A stretch of DNA of 64,000 nucleotides from Ga0074139 sp964515195. Its GTDB lineage: Bacteria; Bdellovibrionota; Bdellovibrionia; Bdellovibrionales; Bdellovibrionaceae. Below, piece by piece: positions 51,796 through 60,596 of the stretch; the first letter of the stretch is position 1, and each line of letters begins with the position of its first letter. Made by a program: the position numbers and the translations under genes. The notes below the pieces were generated by a model that searched no databases, was not told the DNA's origin, and saw only the letters and a program-made list of their open reading frames with translations. Location: positions 1-64,000 of the forward strand of contig CAZETK010000002.1 in NCBI GenBank assembly GCA_964515195.1, in the 5' to 3' direction.

Positions 51796-52823
51796 TCTTT
51801 TTCTCCCTGGTAAAGATGCTCTCCGACCTTTAACAATAGCTCACGAATATTAAGCCCACTGACGGCCGAAACGACAAGAGGTTTGAACCCTTTTTTATCC
51901 TGAAAGGTGTTAAGGATCCTTTCCAGCTCGTTGTGGGGAATGGCATCGGCCTTGTTGAGTGCCACAATCTGGGGTCTTGATGTTAGAGCAAAAAAGCCCT
52001 CTTTGTCCTTATTATTTTCGTCATACATCCTGAGTTCGTAGTTTATATCCTCGAAGTCTTCATAGGGATCGCGTCCTGACATGCCAGAGGCATCAATTAG
52101 GTGGATGAAGACACGAGTCCTTTCGATATGTTTTAAAAATTGAATTCCTAGCCCCACGCCTTGATGTGCGCCCTTTACAAGGCCAGGTATATCCGCGACG
52201 ACAAAGGATTTTTCATCTGTGAATTTCACAACGCCCAGGTGCGGCGTCAGGGTGGTGAATGGGTAATCGGCAATTTTAGGTTTGGCCGCGGATATTCGCG
52301 AAATCAAGGTGGACTTTCCGGCGTTGGGAAAGCCAATGATGCCGACATCGGCGATCAATTTCAGCTCGAGATTCACTTCAAGTTCTTCGCCTTCCTCCCC
52401 GGGCTGGGCATGTTCCGGGGCCTGATTCACGCTTGTTCGGAAAAAATGATTTCCCTTTCCCCCGCGACCACCCCTTAACAGCACATGCTCTTCGATATCA
52501 GTCATATCCACTATAATTTGCCCCGTAGATTCTCGAACTACTGTTCCTCGGGGGACAACGAGCACAAGATCTTCTCCATGATGGCCTGTTCGATTGGCTG
52601 AAGACCCGGGCTGACCATTTTGTGCGGCATATTTCTTGTTAGATTTGAAATCAACCAGGGAGTTAAGATGCTTTGAGCTTCTAATAATAACATCTCCGCC
52701 TTTGCCGCCATCTCCTCCATCGGGCCCACCACGTGGCTCCATGGCTTCACGGCGGAAGCTCACACATCCTGGTCCCCCTCGGCCCGAGGTTATCGTTATC
52801 CTGACTTCATCGATGAACTTCAT
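51792..52823 (-). CDS. obgE: GTPase ObgE/CgtA
   Basis: This 343-aa protein has the Gly-rich Obg domain (1 to about 158, GGPDGGDGGKGGDVI) followed by a GTPase domain. The G1 motif is GFPNAGKSTLI and G3 is DIPGLVKGAH, with NKAD as G4 and SAVSG as G5. It works in 50S assembly and the stringent response. There is no extended C-terminal OCT domain. A full terminator hairpin lies only 18 nt upstream of its ATG. Confidence 0.96.
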   Translation of the reverse strand: MKFIDEVRITITSGRGGPGCVSFRREAMEPRGGPDGGDGGKGGDVIIRSSKHLNSLVDFKSNKKYAAQNGQPGSSANRTGHHGEDLVLVVPRGTVVRESTGQIIVDMTDIEEHVLLRGGRGGKGNHFFRTSVNQAPEHAQPGEEGEELEVNLELKLIADVGIIGFPNAGKSTLISRISAAKPKIADYPFTTLTPHLGVVKFTDEKSFVVADIPGLVKGAHQGVGLGIQFLKHIERTRVFIHLIDASGMSGRDPYEDFEDINYELRMYDENNKDKEGFFALTSRPQIVALNKADAIPHNELERILNTFQDKKGFKPLVVSAVSGLNIRELLLKVGEHLYQGEKE

Positions 52824-52840
52824 AAGTCACTTCTTTATAC

Positions 52841-52875
52841 AAAAAAAGGAGGGAACCTTTAAGGGCTCCCTCCTT
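52841..52875 (-). terminator. Terminator between rpmA and obgE
   Basis: On the minus strand AAGGAGGGA (52875-52867) pairs with TCCCTCCTT (52854-52846). One mismatch and two more C-G pairs top the stem, and a run of seven T overlaps and follows its 3' arm. It should end rplU-rpmA transcripts. obgE starts 18 nt later, so its expression must come from read-through or regulated antitermination. Confidence 0.9.
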
Positions 52876-52898
52876 CAGCAATCATTTCAAATAGAGAT

Positions 52899-53159
52899 TT
52901 ACGCTGTTTTTGGGTAAACGCTGACTTTAAACTTCTCTTTAGAAAAACGTTCAAACTTAACGATACCTTCAACAATGGAATAAATTGTGTGATCGCGGCC
53001 CATTTTTACGTTGTTGCCAATATGGAATTTGGTTCCACGTTGACGAACAAGAATTGTTCCTGGGAGAACTGTCTGGCCACCAAATCGTTTTACGCCTAAG
53101 CGTTTACTCTGGGAATCACGTCCGTTCTTTGTACTACCACCGGCTTTTTTACTTGCCAT
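52899..53159 (-). CDS. rpmA: 50S ribosomal protein L27
   Basis: This 86-aa protein starts MASKKAGGSTKNGRDSQSKR and has GTILVRQRGTKFHIG, standard for L27, whose N-terminus reaches the peptidyl-transferase centre. There is no N-terminal extension needing cleavage. It follows rplU by 13 nt. Confidence 0.98.
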   Translation of the reverse strand: MASKKAGGSTKNGRDSQSKRLGVKRFGGQTVLPGTILVRQRGTKFHIGNNVKMGRDHTIYSIVEGIVKFERFSKEKFKVSVYPKTA

Positions 53160-53172
53160 AGCTCACCTCAAC

Positions 53173-53739
53173 TTATTTCTTAGCTTTCTTTGCAGTTTTC
53201 TTCTTAGCTGTCGCTTTTTTCTTCACGGCTTTTTTGGCCGGAGCCTTTTTTACCGCTTTCTTTTTAGCAGCTGCCTTCTTTTTGGGCGCCTCTTCACTTA
53301 AAGCTTCGCTTTTGCTTCTATTTTGAACACGCTCTTTGCGTGCGTCAATCTTCGATTGAAGCTTAGCTTCACGTGCCTGTACAACATCAATTACATTCGG
53401 AGTTTCGTCCGTCTGGGCCACGCTTCCATCGGGAGACGTGATGGATTTCACGAAAAGCTCCGTGAACAGCTGGCGATGAGTGGCGAATTTCCTGTAAGAA
53501 TGTCTTCGCTTCTTTTTAAAAACGATAATTTTACGAGTGCGCGCTTGCTTAGTAACTACAACAGTTACTTTCGCATTCTTCACAAGCGGCTGACCCGCAT
53601 GAATGGCGTCTCCACCGACTAGCAAAACCTCATTAATATCGAATTCAGACCCAAGTTCTTTATCAAGCTTTTCAACTTGTACAACATCACCAGGCTTAAC
53701 AGTATATTGCTTACCGCCGGTGCGAATAACTGCGTACAT
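53173..53739 (-). CDS. rplU: 50S ribosomal protein L21 with Lys/Ala-rich tail
   Basis: This 188-aa protein has a normal L21 core of about 103 residues (MYAVIRTGGKQYTVKPGD ... KKKRRHSYRKFATHRQLFT). An 85-residue extension follows: a mixed helical stretch (about 110-150), then PKKKAAAKKKAVKK and similar repeats to the end. The tail resembles histone H1 C-termini. A GGAGG lies before the ATG. The extra tail probably contacts rRNA or DNA. Confidence 0.96.
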   Translation of the reverse strand: MYAVIRTGGKQYTVKPGDVVQVEKLDKELGSEFDINEVLLVGGDAIHAGQPLVKNAKVTVVVTKQARTRKIIVFKKKRRHSYRKFATHRQLFTELFVKSITSPDGSVAQTDETPNVIDVVQAREAKLQSKIDARKERVQNRSKSEALSEEAPKKKAAAKKKAVKKAPAKKAVKKKATAKKKTAKKAKK

Positions 53740-53913
53740 TAGGTACCTCCGTAGGACTCAAGCCCACCGTTTCTGCCACTCCGCATGAGGGTTTGTCAAC
53801 TTTTTAAGCTCGGATTTTAAATTTTCTCTTTAAAGGGTTCCGCATCTCACGGAAAACTGAATTGTAAAATTTCTTCATAATTTCCACAAGTTATCAGAAC
53901 TGAAGACGACCGC

Positions 53914-55452
53914 TTAGACAAAGAAAACTTCATATTGCTCGAGGTGATAATTGGGTTCAATTTTAAAGGCTATGGAACGTTTTACCTTTTTCTCCATATG
54001 TTCAAGGGTTTCGCTTTCCATTTCGTAGATCCAATCAACCACCTCGCCATGACAGTGGACCACAATCGAGGCTTTTTTGCGGTCTAATCCTGGTGCCTCC
54101 CGTTCAATTTCTCGGAAAATTTCATTGGCAATAGTGGATTTTTTCTTAATATAGCCTCGCCCTTCGCAGTATTCACATGGTTCACAGAGGCTTTTGATAA
54201 GACTGGGTCGGATGCGCTTGCGGGTCATTTCCACTAAGCCAAGCTGCGACATGGAAATAACATGGGTTCGTGCTCGGTCCTTCGCCACTTCTTCTTTCAA
54301 AACTTCTAAAACTTTTTCACGATGAGTTTCTTTTTCCATATCAATAAAGTCGACGATAATAATGCCACCACAATTCCGGATTCGTAACTGGTGAGCGATT
54401 TCTTTCACGGCCTCTAGATTCGTTTTCAGAATTGTGTCTTCAAGATCTTTTTTTCCGACAAAGCGACCCGTGTTTACGTCGATGACCACTAAAGCTTCTG
54501 CCTCATCAATCACGATATAACCGCCGGATTTCAGCCAGATCTTGCGATCCATAGAGCGTGAAATTTCCATGTCAACTTCATACATATCGAAAAGTGGCTT
54601 TTGCTGATCATAATAGATTATATTATGTTTGTATCTGGGCATAAGCTGGGAAACGAATTTCACGATTTTTTTATGGACATCCTCATCGTCGACAAAAACA
54701 GCTGTAACATCCTCGTTTAAAAGGTCTCGCAATGCGCGCAACTCCACGTCTGGTTCAGAGTGAATCATCCCCGGAGATTTTCTTTTTTCATAGTTTTTGA
54801 AAATTTCTTTGCTGAGCCTATCGAGATATTCAATGTCAGCGCGAAGCTGTTCTTCTGTCGCGCCTTCTCCTGCCGTCCGGACGATTACGCCCCCTTGGGG
54901 GTTTATCTTTTGAACAAGATTTTTCAAGCGATCACGCTCTTCTTCATTTTCGATTCTTCGGCTGATTCCCAAGTGTCGTATCGTAGGCAAATACACAATG
55001 AATCGGCCCGGTAATGACACGTGAGTTGTAAGCCTCGCCCCCTTGGTCCCAAGTGGATCCTTAGCCACCTGGACAAGGATAGATTGACCTTCCTTCAGAA
55101 GGTCCTGAATGGGAATTTTGGCATGAACTGAGATTCTTTCCTGGGAGCGCCCGTCTTCTTCTGGTGGCGTTGAAAGGGGCTCATCCTGATCGATTTCGGA
55201 AAATGGATAAACGCTAGAGTCAACGTCCTCGCGGATGTCTCCGGCATACAAAAAGGCCGCTTTATCCAGACCAATATCCACAAAGGCCGCCTGCATCCCC
55301 GGCAAAACCCGAATTACCGTACCACGATGAATACTTCCCACCAAAGTGGGAGAGGTCTTACGTTCGATTTTAAGATCGGCGAGAATTCCCGCCTCGACAT
55401 AGGCGACGCGAGTCTCTTGCGGTTTAACATTGATGAGGATTTCTGCAGCCAT
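53914..55452 (-). CDS. rng: Ribonuclease G (Rng/Rne family)
   Basis: This 512-aa endoribonuclease trims rRNA 5' ends and decays mRNA. An S1 domain (about 38-130, with RVLPGMQAAFVDIGLDKAAF) precedes the catalytic DNase-I-like part. The Asp ligands lie in VIDVNTGRFVGKKDLEDTIL and GGIIIVDFIDM. The Zn-link Cys lie in CEPCEYCEGRG. There is no RNase E-type scaffold tail. It sits 174 nt upstream of rplU. Confidence 0.93.
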   Translation of the reverse strand: MAAEILINVKPQETRVAYVEAGILADLKIERKTSPTLVGSIHRGTVIRVLPGMQAAFVDIGLDKAAFLYAGDIREDVDSSVYPFSEIDQDEPLSTPPEEDGRSQERISVHAKIPIQDLLKEGQSILVQVAKDPLGTKGARLTTHVSLPGRFIVYLPTIRHLGISRRIENEEERDRLKNLVQKINPQGGVIVRTAGEGATEEQLRADIEYLDRLSKEIFKNYEKRKSPGMIHSEPDVELRALRDLLNEDVTAVFVDDEDVHKKIVKFVSQLMPRYKHNIIYYDQQKPLFDMYEVDMEISRSMDRKIWLKSGGYIVIDEAEALVVIDVNTGRFVGKKDLEDTILKTNLEAVKEIAHQLRIRNCGGIIIVDFIDMEKETHREKVLEVLKEEVAKDRARTHVISMSQLGLVEMTRKRIRPSLIKSLCEPCEYCEGRGYIKKKSTIANEIFREIEREAPGLDRKKASIVVHCHGEVVDWIYEMESETLEHMEKKVKRSIAFKIEPNYHLEQYEVFFV

Positions 55453-55530
55453 GTTTAGTCTTTAGTCTAGTTGTTTGGATTTAGGCAACCTGAATTAAGA
55501 AATTCGCCGTCTTCGCCGATAAAAAAGACG

Positions 55531-56607
55531 ATGGCGACTATAGATGAACTTTTTAAACTCATGGTGGAACAAAAAGCATCTGACCTGCATATTACGTCAG
55601 GCGCTCCACCCTATTTACGTCTTCATGGCAATATGGTCCCACTAAATTATCGAGAACTCTCGAATCAGGATGTACAAGGCTTGGTCTTTGAAATTCTAAG
55701 TGAAAAGCAAAAAAAGCAATTTATCGAGAAGTGGGAGCTGGATTGCGCCTATGCCGTACCCGGCCTGGGGCGTTTTCGTGTAAACGTCTTTATGCAACGA
55801 AAAGGGTTGGGCGCTGTCTTCCGCGTCATCCCCGAAAAAATCTTAACCCCGCAAGAGTTAAACCTTCCGCAAGCCATTATGGATTTGATTGAGTGTGATC
55901 GTGGCCTGATCCTAGTTACTGGCCCTACGGGATCTGGTAAATCCACCACTTTGGCAGCCCTTATCCACCATATCAACATGACTCGGGAAGCCCACATCCT
56001 AACGGTGGAAGACCCGGTTGAATTCGTACACCAGAACATCAAAGCGCTTGTTAACCAACGTGAAGTGGGAAGCCACACGAAAACCTTCGCCAATGCCTTA
56101 AAGGCAGCGCTTCGTGAAGATCCCGACATCATGCTAGTTGGTGAGTTGCGGGACCTAGAAACTATCTCTCTGGCGTTGACAGCTGCCGAGACAGGCCACT
56201 TGGTATTCGGAACCCTCCATACCAACAGTGCCGCAAAAACCATTGACCGTATCATTGACGTTTTCCCTTCTGGACAGCAGCAACAAATCCGAACAATGCT
56301 TTCAGAAAGCTTACGGGGAGTTGTCGCACAAACCCTTTTCTCCCGGGCTGACGGGCAAGGTCGGGTGGCGGCCTATGAGATTCTTCGGAACACAAAGGCC
56401 ATTGCGAACTTGATTCGCGAGAACAAAATCCATCAGATAGCCTCTATTATGCAAACAGGCCAAAGCAGCGGCATGATCCTTTTTGAAAAATACGTAGATG
56501 ACTTGGTTAAAACCGGTAAGGTTTCAGCCACTGATGCCCGCTCGTTCTTGGGTAAAGATACTGAGGTGACAATGGCATCCAAAACAGCTATGACTAAAGT
56601 AGGATGA
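55531..56607 (+). CDS. pilT: Type IV pilus retraction ATPase PilT
   Basis: This 358-aa hexameric ATPase pulls pili back for twitching and, in predators, prey handling. An N-terminal PAS-like domain includes ASDLHITSGAPPYLRLHG. Walker A is VTGPTGSGKSTT, the Asp box EDPVEFVH and Walker B PDIMLVGELRDLETI. The HGH-equivalent His boxes lie in TGHLVFGTLHTNSA. ATG 55531 is preferred; an earlier ATG adds 20 odd residues. It overlaps deoC by four bases (ATGA). Confidence 0.94.
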   Translation: MATIDELFKLMVEQKASDLHITSGAPPYLRLHGNMVPLNYRELSNQDVQGLVFEILSEKQKKQFIEKWELDCAYAVPGLGRFRVNVFMQRKGLGAVFRVIPEKILTPQELNLPQAIMDLIECDRGLILVTGPTGSGKSTTLAALIHHINMTREAHILTVEDPVEFVHQNIKALVNQREVGSHTKTFANALKAALREDPDIMLVGELRDLETISLALTAAETGHLVFGTLHTNSAAKTIDRIIDVFPSGQQQQIRTMLSESLRGVVAQTLFSRADGQGRVAAYEILRNTKAIANLIRENKIHQIASIMQTGQSSGMILFEKYVDDLVKTGKVSATDARSFLGKDTEVTMASKTAMTKVG

Positions 56608-57290
56608 CAACAGCATTTAAACCCCAAGATCTTAGCCGCTATATCGAACATACTTTATTAAAGCCCGAGGCGACCCTCGAAAGTTTCGAGCGCCTTTGTC
56701 AGGAAGCCATCGACAACCAGTTTTTAGGTGTCTGTGTCCCCAGCCGCTTCGTAAAGCACTGCAAAAAGTGGCTTAACAACACTCAGGTAAAGGTTGTTTG
56801 CGTTGTCGGGTTTCCCTTGGGACACCAGAATACAAAGGTGAAGGCCTTTGAAACGTCGTTGGCCCTTAGTGACGGCGCGGACGAGATTGACATGGTTATC
56901 TCACTAGGCGGCGTGAAAGAAAAAAATTGGGATTTTGTCCAAGAAGATATTACTTGTGTTGTTCAGGCGGCTCAAGGCAAACCCGTCAAAGTGATTTTAG
57001 AGACCCATCTTCTCAACCAAGACGAAAAAACCAAAGGTATTGAGCTGTCGATCGCATCTGGAGCTCACTTTATTAAAACCAGCACTGGCTTTACGGGCGG
57101 CGGGGCCACCCTTGAAGACATTGCCCTCATGAAAAAAGTCGCTCAAGGCAAGATCCAAATAAAAGCCAGTGGCGGCATTAAGTCATTTGAGCAAGCCATT
57201 GCGTTGATCCAGGAGGGGGCGGTCCGCATCGGAACCAGCTCCGGTGTCGTGATCGTTCAAAATCAAGCGGCTACAACTGGTGGTTACTGA
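56604..57290 (+). CDS. deoC: Deoxyribose-phosphate aldolase
   Basis: This 228-aa TIM-barrel aldolase splits deoxyribose-5-phosphate into acetaldehyde and glyceraldehyde-3-phosphate. KVVCVVGFPLGHQN, the Schiff-base Lys in FIKTSTGF and IKASGGIKS are diagnostic. Its start overlaps pilT by four bases and its stop overlaps deoA by one, so it is translationally linked to both. Confidence 0.95.
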   Translation: MTTAFKPQDLSRYIEHTLLKPEATLESFERLCQEAIDNQFLGVCVPSRFVKHCKKWLNNTQVKVVCVVGFPLGHQNTKVKAFETSLALSDGADEIDMVISLGGVKEKNWDFVQEDITCVVQAAQGKPVKVILETHLLNQDEKTKGIELSIASGAHFIKTSTGFTGGGATLEDIALMKKVAQGKIQIKASGGIKSFEQAIALIQEGAVRIGTSSGVVIVQNQAATTGGY

Positions 57291-58606
57291 TGCTTTTGCC
57301 TGCGGAAATCATCAAGGCCAAGCGCAACGGCCTTGCCCACTCGGAAGAAGAGATTTCCTTTCTAATCGAGAAATACACATCCGGTGAAATTCCCGATTAT
57401 CAAATGGCGGCCTGGCTTATGGCCGTTTTTTTCAAATCACTAACTACAGAAGAAACCTTGGCCTTAACAAAGGCCATGCTACATTCCGGTCGCGTGATGA
57501 GCTTTCCCCGCTCTCCGGAGTTTAAGGCGGATAAGCATAGCACCGGCGGGATCGGCGATAAGACAAGCTTGATACTAGGCCCCATCGTGGCTTCATTGGG
57601 CATCCCCGTTCCCATGATTTCAGGCCGTGGCCTTGGCCATACTGGCGGAACCTTAGATAAACTCGAAAGCATTCCAGGCTTCAACACTCAGCTTTCCTTA
57701 GATCAGTTTGAAGAAATGATTTTTGAAAACAAGATTAGTTTTATTGGGCAAACCCTTGATATCTGTCCAGCGGATCGAAAGATCTATGCGCTTCGAGATG
57801 TGACTGCCACCGTGGAAAATCAAGCCCTGATTTGTGCTAGCATAATGTCCAAAAAATTGGCCGAAGGCGCGGATGGTCTCGTTTTAGATGTAAAGTGGGG
57901 AAGTGGTGCCTTTATGAAGACTCTTCCTCAGGCGGAAGAGCTGGCGCACAACCTTCAATCCATTGCCAAAGGCGCCAACCGAAAATGCACAGCTCTTATC
58001 ACAGATATGAACCAACCCTTAGGCCGGTTTGCCGGCAACTCCTTAGAAGTATTCGAGTGTCTGGAAATCATGAAGGGAAATCGCCATCAAGGAGCTGATA
58101 ATTACGATTTATACGAAGATACGCGGTATTTAAGCCTGACCCTGGCCGCCCATATGGTTTTACTGGCTGGTAAAGCTAAAACCTTTGAGGTTGCCTACAA
58201 AATGTGTGAGCAACAGTTGGCCTCTGGCGCCGCACTCGCGAAATTCATCGAAATGTCTAAGGCTCAAGGCGGTCGACTTGACGAACTTCCCAAGCCTCAG
58301 CACAAATTCGCAATCGTGGCCCGCCAAGCTGGATACATCCAAGCTTATGATGCGGAAAAAATTGGCCTGGCCTGTGTTGCCATGCGCGCCGGCCGACTTA
58401 AAAAAGAAGATCAAATCGAGCCCACGGCAGGAGTGGAGTTCCATAAGAAGATTGGCGATCCTATCAAAGCAGGAGAAACTGTTTACACGCTCCATGGAGC
58501 TGATCCTAAATTATTCTCGGAAGCTGAAAAATTACTTCAAAATTCCCTGCAAATTTCCTTGCAAAAAGAAACTCGTCCCGATTTGATAGTTAAGACCCTT
58601 GAGTGA
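57290..58606 (+). CDS. deoA: Thymidine / pyrimidine-nucleoside phosphorylase
   Basis: This 438-aa enzyme releases pyrimidine bases and (deoxy)ribose-1-phosphate. It has an N-terminal helical domain, DKHSTGGIGDKTSLILGP with the phosphate loop, and SGRGLGHTGGTLDKLESIPG. Thymidine or uridine preference cannot be read from sequence, so the symbol is by best fit. It overlaps deoC and the purine phosphorylase gene. Confidence 0.92.
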   Translation: MLLPAEIIKAKRNGLAHSEEEISFLIEKYTSGEIPDYQMAAWLMAVFFKSLTTEETLALTKAMLHSGRVMSFPRSPEFKADKHSTGGIGDKTSLILGPIVASLGIPVPMISGRGLGHTGGTLDKLESIPGFNTQLSLDQFEEMIFENKISFIGQTLDICPADRKIYALRDVTATVENQALICASIMSKKLAEGADGLVLDVKWGSGAFMKTLPQAEELAHNLQSIAKGANRKCTALITDMNQPLGRFAGNSLEVFECLEIMKGNRHQGADNYDLYEDTRYLSLTLAAHMVLLAGKAKTFEVAYKMCEQQLASGAALAKFIEMSKAQGGRLDELPKPQHKFAIVARQAGYIQAYDAEKIGLACVAMRAGRLKKEDQIEPTAGVEFHKKIGDPIKAGETVYTLHGADPKLFSEAEKLLQNSLQISLQKETRPDLIVKTLE

Positions 58607-59427
58607 GTATGTTGTTAGAAAAATTAACCGAAACCGTCAGCTACATCCGATCCAAATCTTCGATTAAGCCGAAGGTGGGTATTATTTTGGGCTCGGGACT
58701 TGGAGCTTTTGTTCAACATATTAAGGTCGAAGCTAAGATCCCTTTTCATGAAATTCCCCACTTTTTTCCCACTTCAGTTGAGGGTCATTCTGGCAATCTG
58801 ATTCTGGGCTCCATTGGAAAACACTCCATAGTGGTTCTTCAGGGCCGTCTTCACTACTATGAAGGCCATTCGATGGATACGGTGGTCTTTCCAACTCGCA
58901 CAATGGCCTTATTAGGAATCGAGAATCTAATTCTGACGAACTCAGCCGGTGGATTTGGGGACACCATGCAAGCCGGGGACTTCATGATTATAGAAGACCA
59001 TATTAACCTGATGGGGATAAACCCCTTGATGGGGCCCAATCTTCCAAAACGTGGGCCACTCTTCCCCGCTATGACAGCGGCCTATGACAAAAAGTTTGTT
59101 GAGTTGATGGAGCGAACCTTTAACGAAATGAATTTACGTTACCATAAAGGGGTCTACTGCGGCGTCACGGGCCCCACCTATGAGACTCCCGCTGAAATTC
59201 GATACTTAAAAGTGATTGGTGGAAAGGCCGTGGGAATGAGCACGGTTCCTGAAGCCATTGCTGCTAATCACTTAGGGTTACGAGTGGCTGCTTTGAGTTG
59301 TATTACAAACCTCGCCGCCGGAATGTCCCGCCACAAACTTTCTCATGATGAGGTGACGGAGACGGCAAAAAAAGTGGAATTGAAGTTTGTAAATTTCCTT
59401 CAGAATTTTCTAGAAAAGATAGATTAA
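58603..59427 (+). CDS. Purine nucleoside phosphorylase (trimeric type)
   Basis: This 274-aa enzyme has GIILGSGLGAF, HxGxxxxG-type PTSVEGHSGNLILG and GRLHYYEGHSMD. It ends with the base-site Glu/Asn region (GPTYETPAEIRYLK, CITNLAAG). It cleaves inosine and guanosine (and deoxy forms) to base and sugar phosphate. The GTG at 58603 overlaps the deoA stop; ATG 58609 is also possible. It completes a deoC-deoA-PNP salvage set. Confidence 0.93.
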   Translation: MSMLLEKLTETVSYIRSKSSIKPKVGIILGSGLGAFVQHIKVEAKIPFHEIPHFFPTSVEGHSGNLILGSIGKHSIVVLQGRLHYYEGHSMDTVVFPTRTMALLGIENLILTNSAGGFGDTMQAGDFMIIEDHINLMGINPLMGPNLPKRGPLFPAMTAAYDKKFVELMERTFNEMNLRYHKGVYCGVTGPTYETPAEIRYLKVIGGKAVGMSTVPEAIAANHLGLRVAALSCITNLAAGMSRHKLSHDEVTETAKKVELKFVNFLQNFLEKID

Positions 59428-59600
59428 CTCTGAATCCAGCAGACACGTTAGTCCCGTACTCAGACCAACAGGCCGCCGAAGATTAAGTGACACAAACTTA
59501 GTCATACCCTGAAATTTAGTTAAAAAATTCTTCTTATGTTGGCTCTAAATGGCGCTTTGGTTAGGCATGTCTCTTGCTCCCTATTGTTCGGGGACAAAAA

Positions 59601-60077
59601 ATGGAAACCAGCGCCTTTCTAAAAAGAACAATTTTTACGCTCACGACAGGTTCAATACTCTGTTATCTGATCTCTTTCCATTCAGTGGGACAAACGAGGG
59701 TTCCCGATAAGACTCAGATGAAATGCCGAACAGAGCTTCTGCAGATCCGATCAGGTCGTCCGGTCGCTCTTAGATATCAGGATGAAGTCACCGCAGAAAA
59801 GCTGGGTCGGCTGACGCCCATGGAGCAGAATCTCGTCCGTGAATATATCAAAAAGACGGGTCATCAATTGATTCAGGATGGAATTGAAAATCCATTCTTC
59901 CTCACGACCTATCGTATGGAAAGCCCTACTCGGAAATTACTAGGATATAAAGTCGTCGTCGATACGATACTAAACGATGATGACATCATGACTTATTATC
60001 TTACTCAAAAGAAACAGACCTTGTTTTGGTACTTGGAGATGAATCCTCCGGAACAAAGTTGGAGCTGCGAGATCTAA
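59601..60077 (+). CDS. Exported hypothetical protein
   Basis: This is a roughly 158-aa protein with a probable signal anchor (about 10-30, TIFTLTTGSILCYLISF). GGGGACA stands before ATG 59601, which I prefer to the earlier in-frame start at 59574. The mature part contains two Cys (MKCRTE and SWSCEI) placed for an N-to-C disulfide. I recognise no family. Confidence 0.6.
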   Translation: METSAFLKRTIFTLTTGSILCYLISFHSVGQTRVPDKTQMKCRTELLQIRSGRPVALRYQDEVTAEKLGRLTPMEQNLVREYIKKTGHQLIQDGIENPFFLTTYRMESPTRKLLGYKVVVDTILNDDDIMTYYLTQKKQTLFWYLEMNPPEQSWSCEI

Positions 60078-60596
60078 GAGTCTCCTGCCGTTCCCGCGCG
60101 CAAGTGGTGTTTCATATTTAGCGGGAAGTTCTATTTTTCCGAGTTGACTGCCCTCCACTTGAGTTGTTTTGACGACCCCAGATCTCTTCGATTGTGGCAA
60201 GGAAAGTTCGCTCGCCCTTAATGGTTGGCCTTCCATGAGCGCCGTAGCCAACCCATCATGCTTTCGCTATTATTTTTGGAAAACCAGGCCGAACTCACTT
60301 CGCGCCCATTCACTTGACATTCAAATATAGTCCGGTCCTCTTGGCTAGAGACCAAAGGAGAACTTCCTGACATCGATTGACAATGTTGTTTGTAGGCTCG
60401 TTGAGTCCATATCCGGACCTTTGTCTCAGAGAAGGTTGAAATCGGAAACGAACTATCAAGAGTCTAGTTCTCCTCCTCTCACCGACAATAGTCTAGATTT
60501 GCTCAAGCTTGTCTCAATTTGCTCCGAAATGTAACCCAAGGATCTCTTTACCCGGTCTTTGATTTAGGGAAACGGATTTTCCCGCCAGGAGTGAAC
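60078..60596. other. Long intergenic stretch before the subtilase gene
   Basis: These 519 nt contain no gene I can defend. A minus-strand frame (60266 to 59970, no ATG near its start) reads like protein for about 60 codons and may be a remnant. A short inverted repeat GAACTA / TAGTTC (60450-60455 and 60465-60470) lies near the subtilase promoter region. GCCAGGAGTGAAC before 60597 holds the ribosome binding site. Confidence 0.3.

Noticed and set aside
53794..53799. TTGACA on the minus strand upstream of rplU, a possible -35 box
   Set aside because: No acceptable -10 hexamer stands 16-18 bases downstream, so I do not call a promoter.
55749..56255. 168-codon minus-strand frame
   Set aside because: It lies fully inside pilT, whose Walker motifs prove the plus strand is coding.
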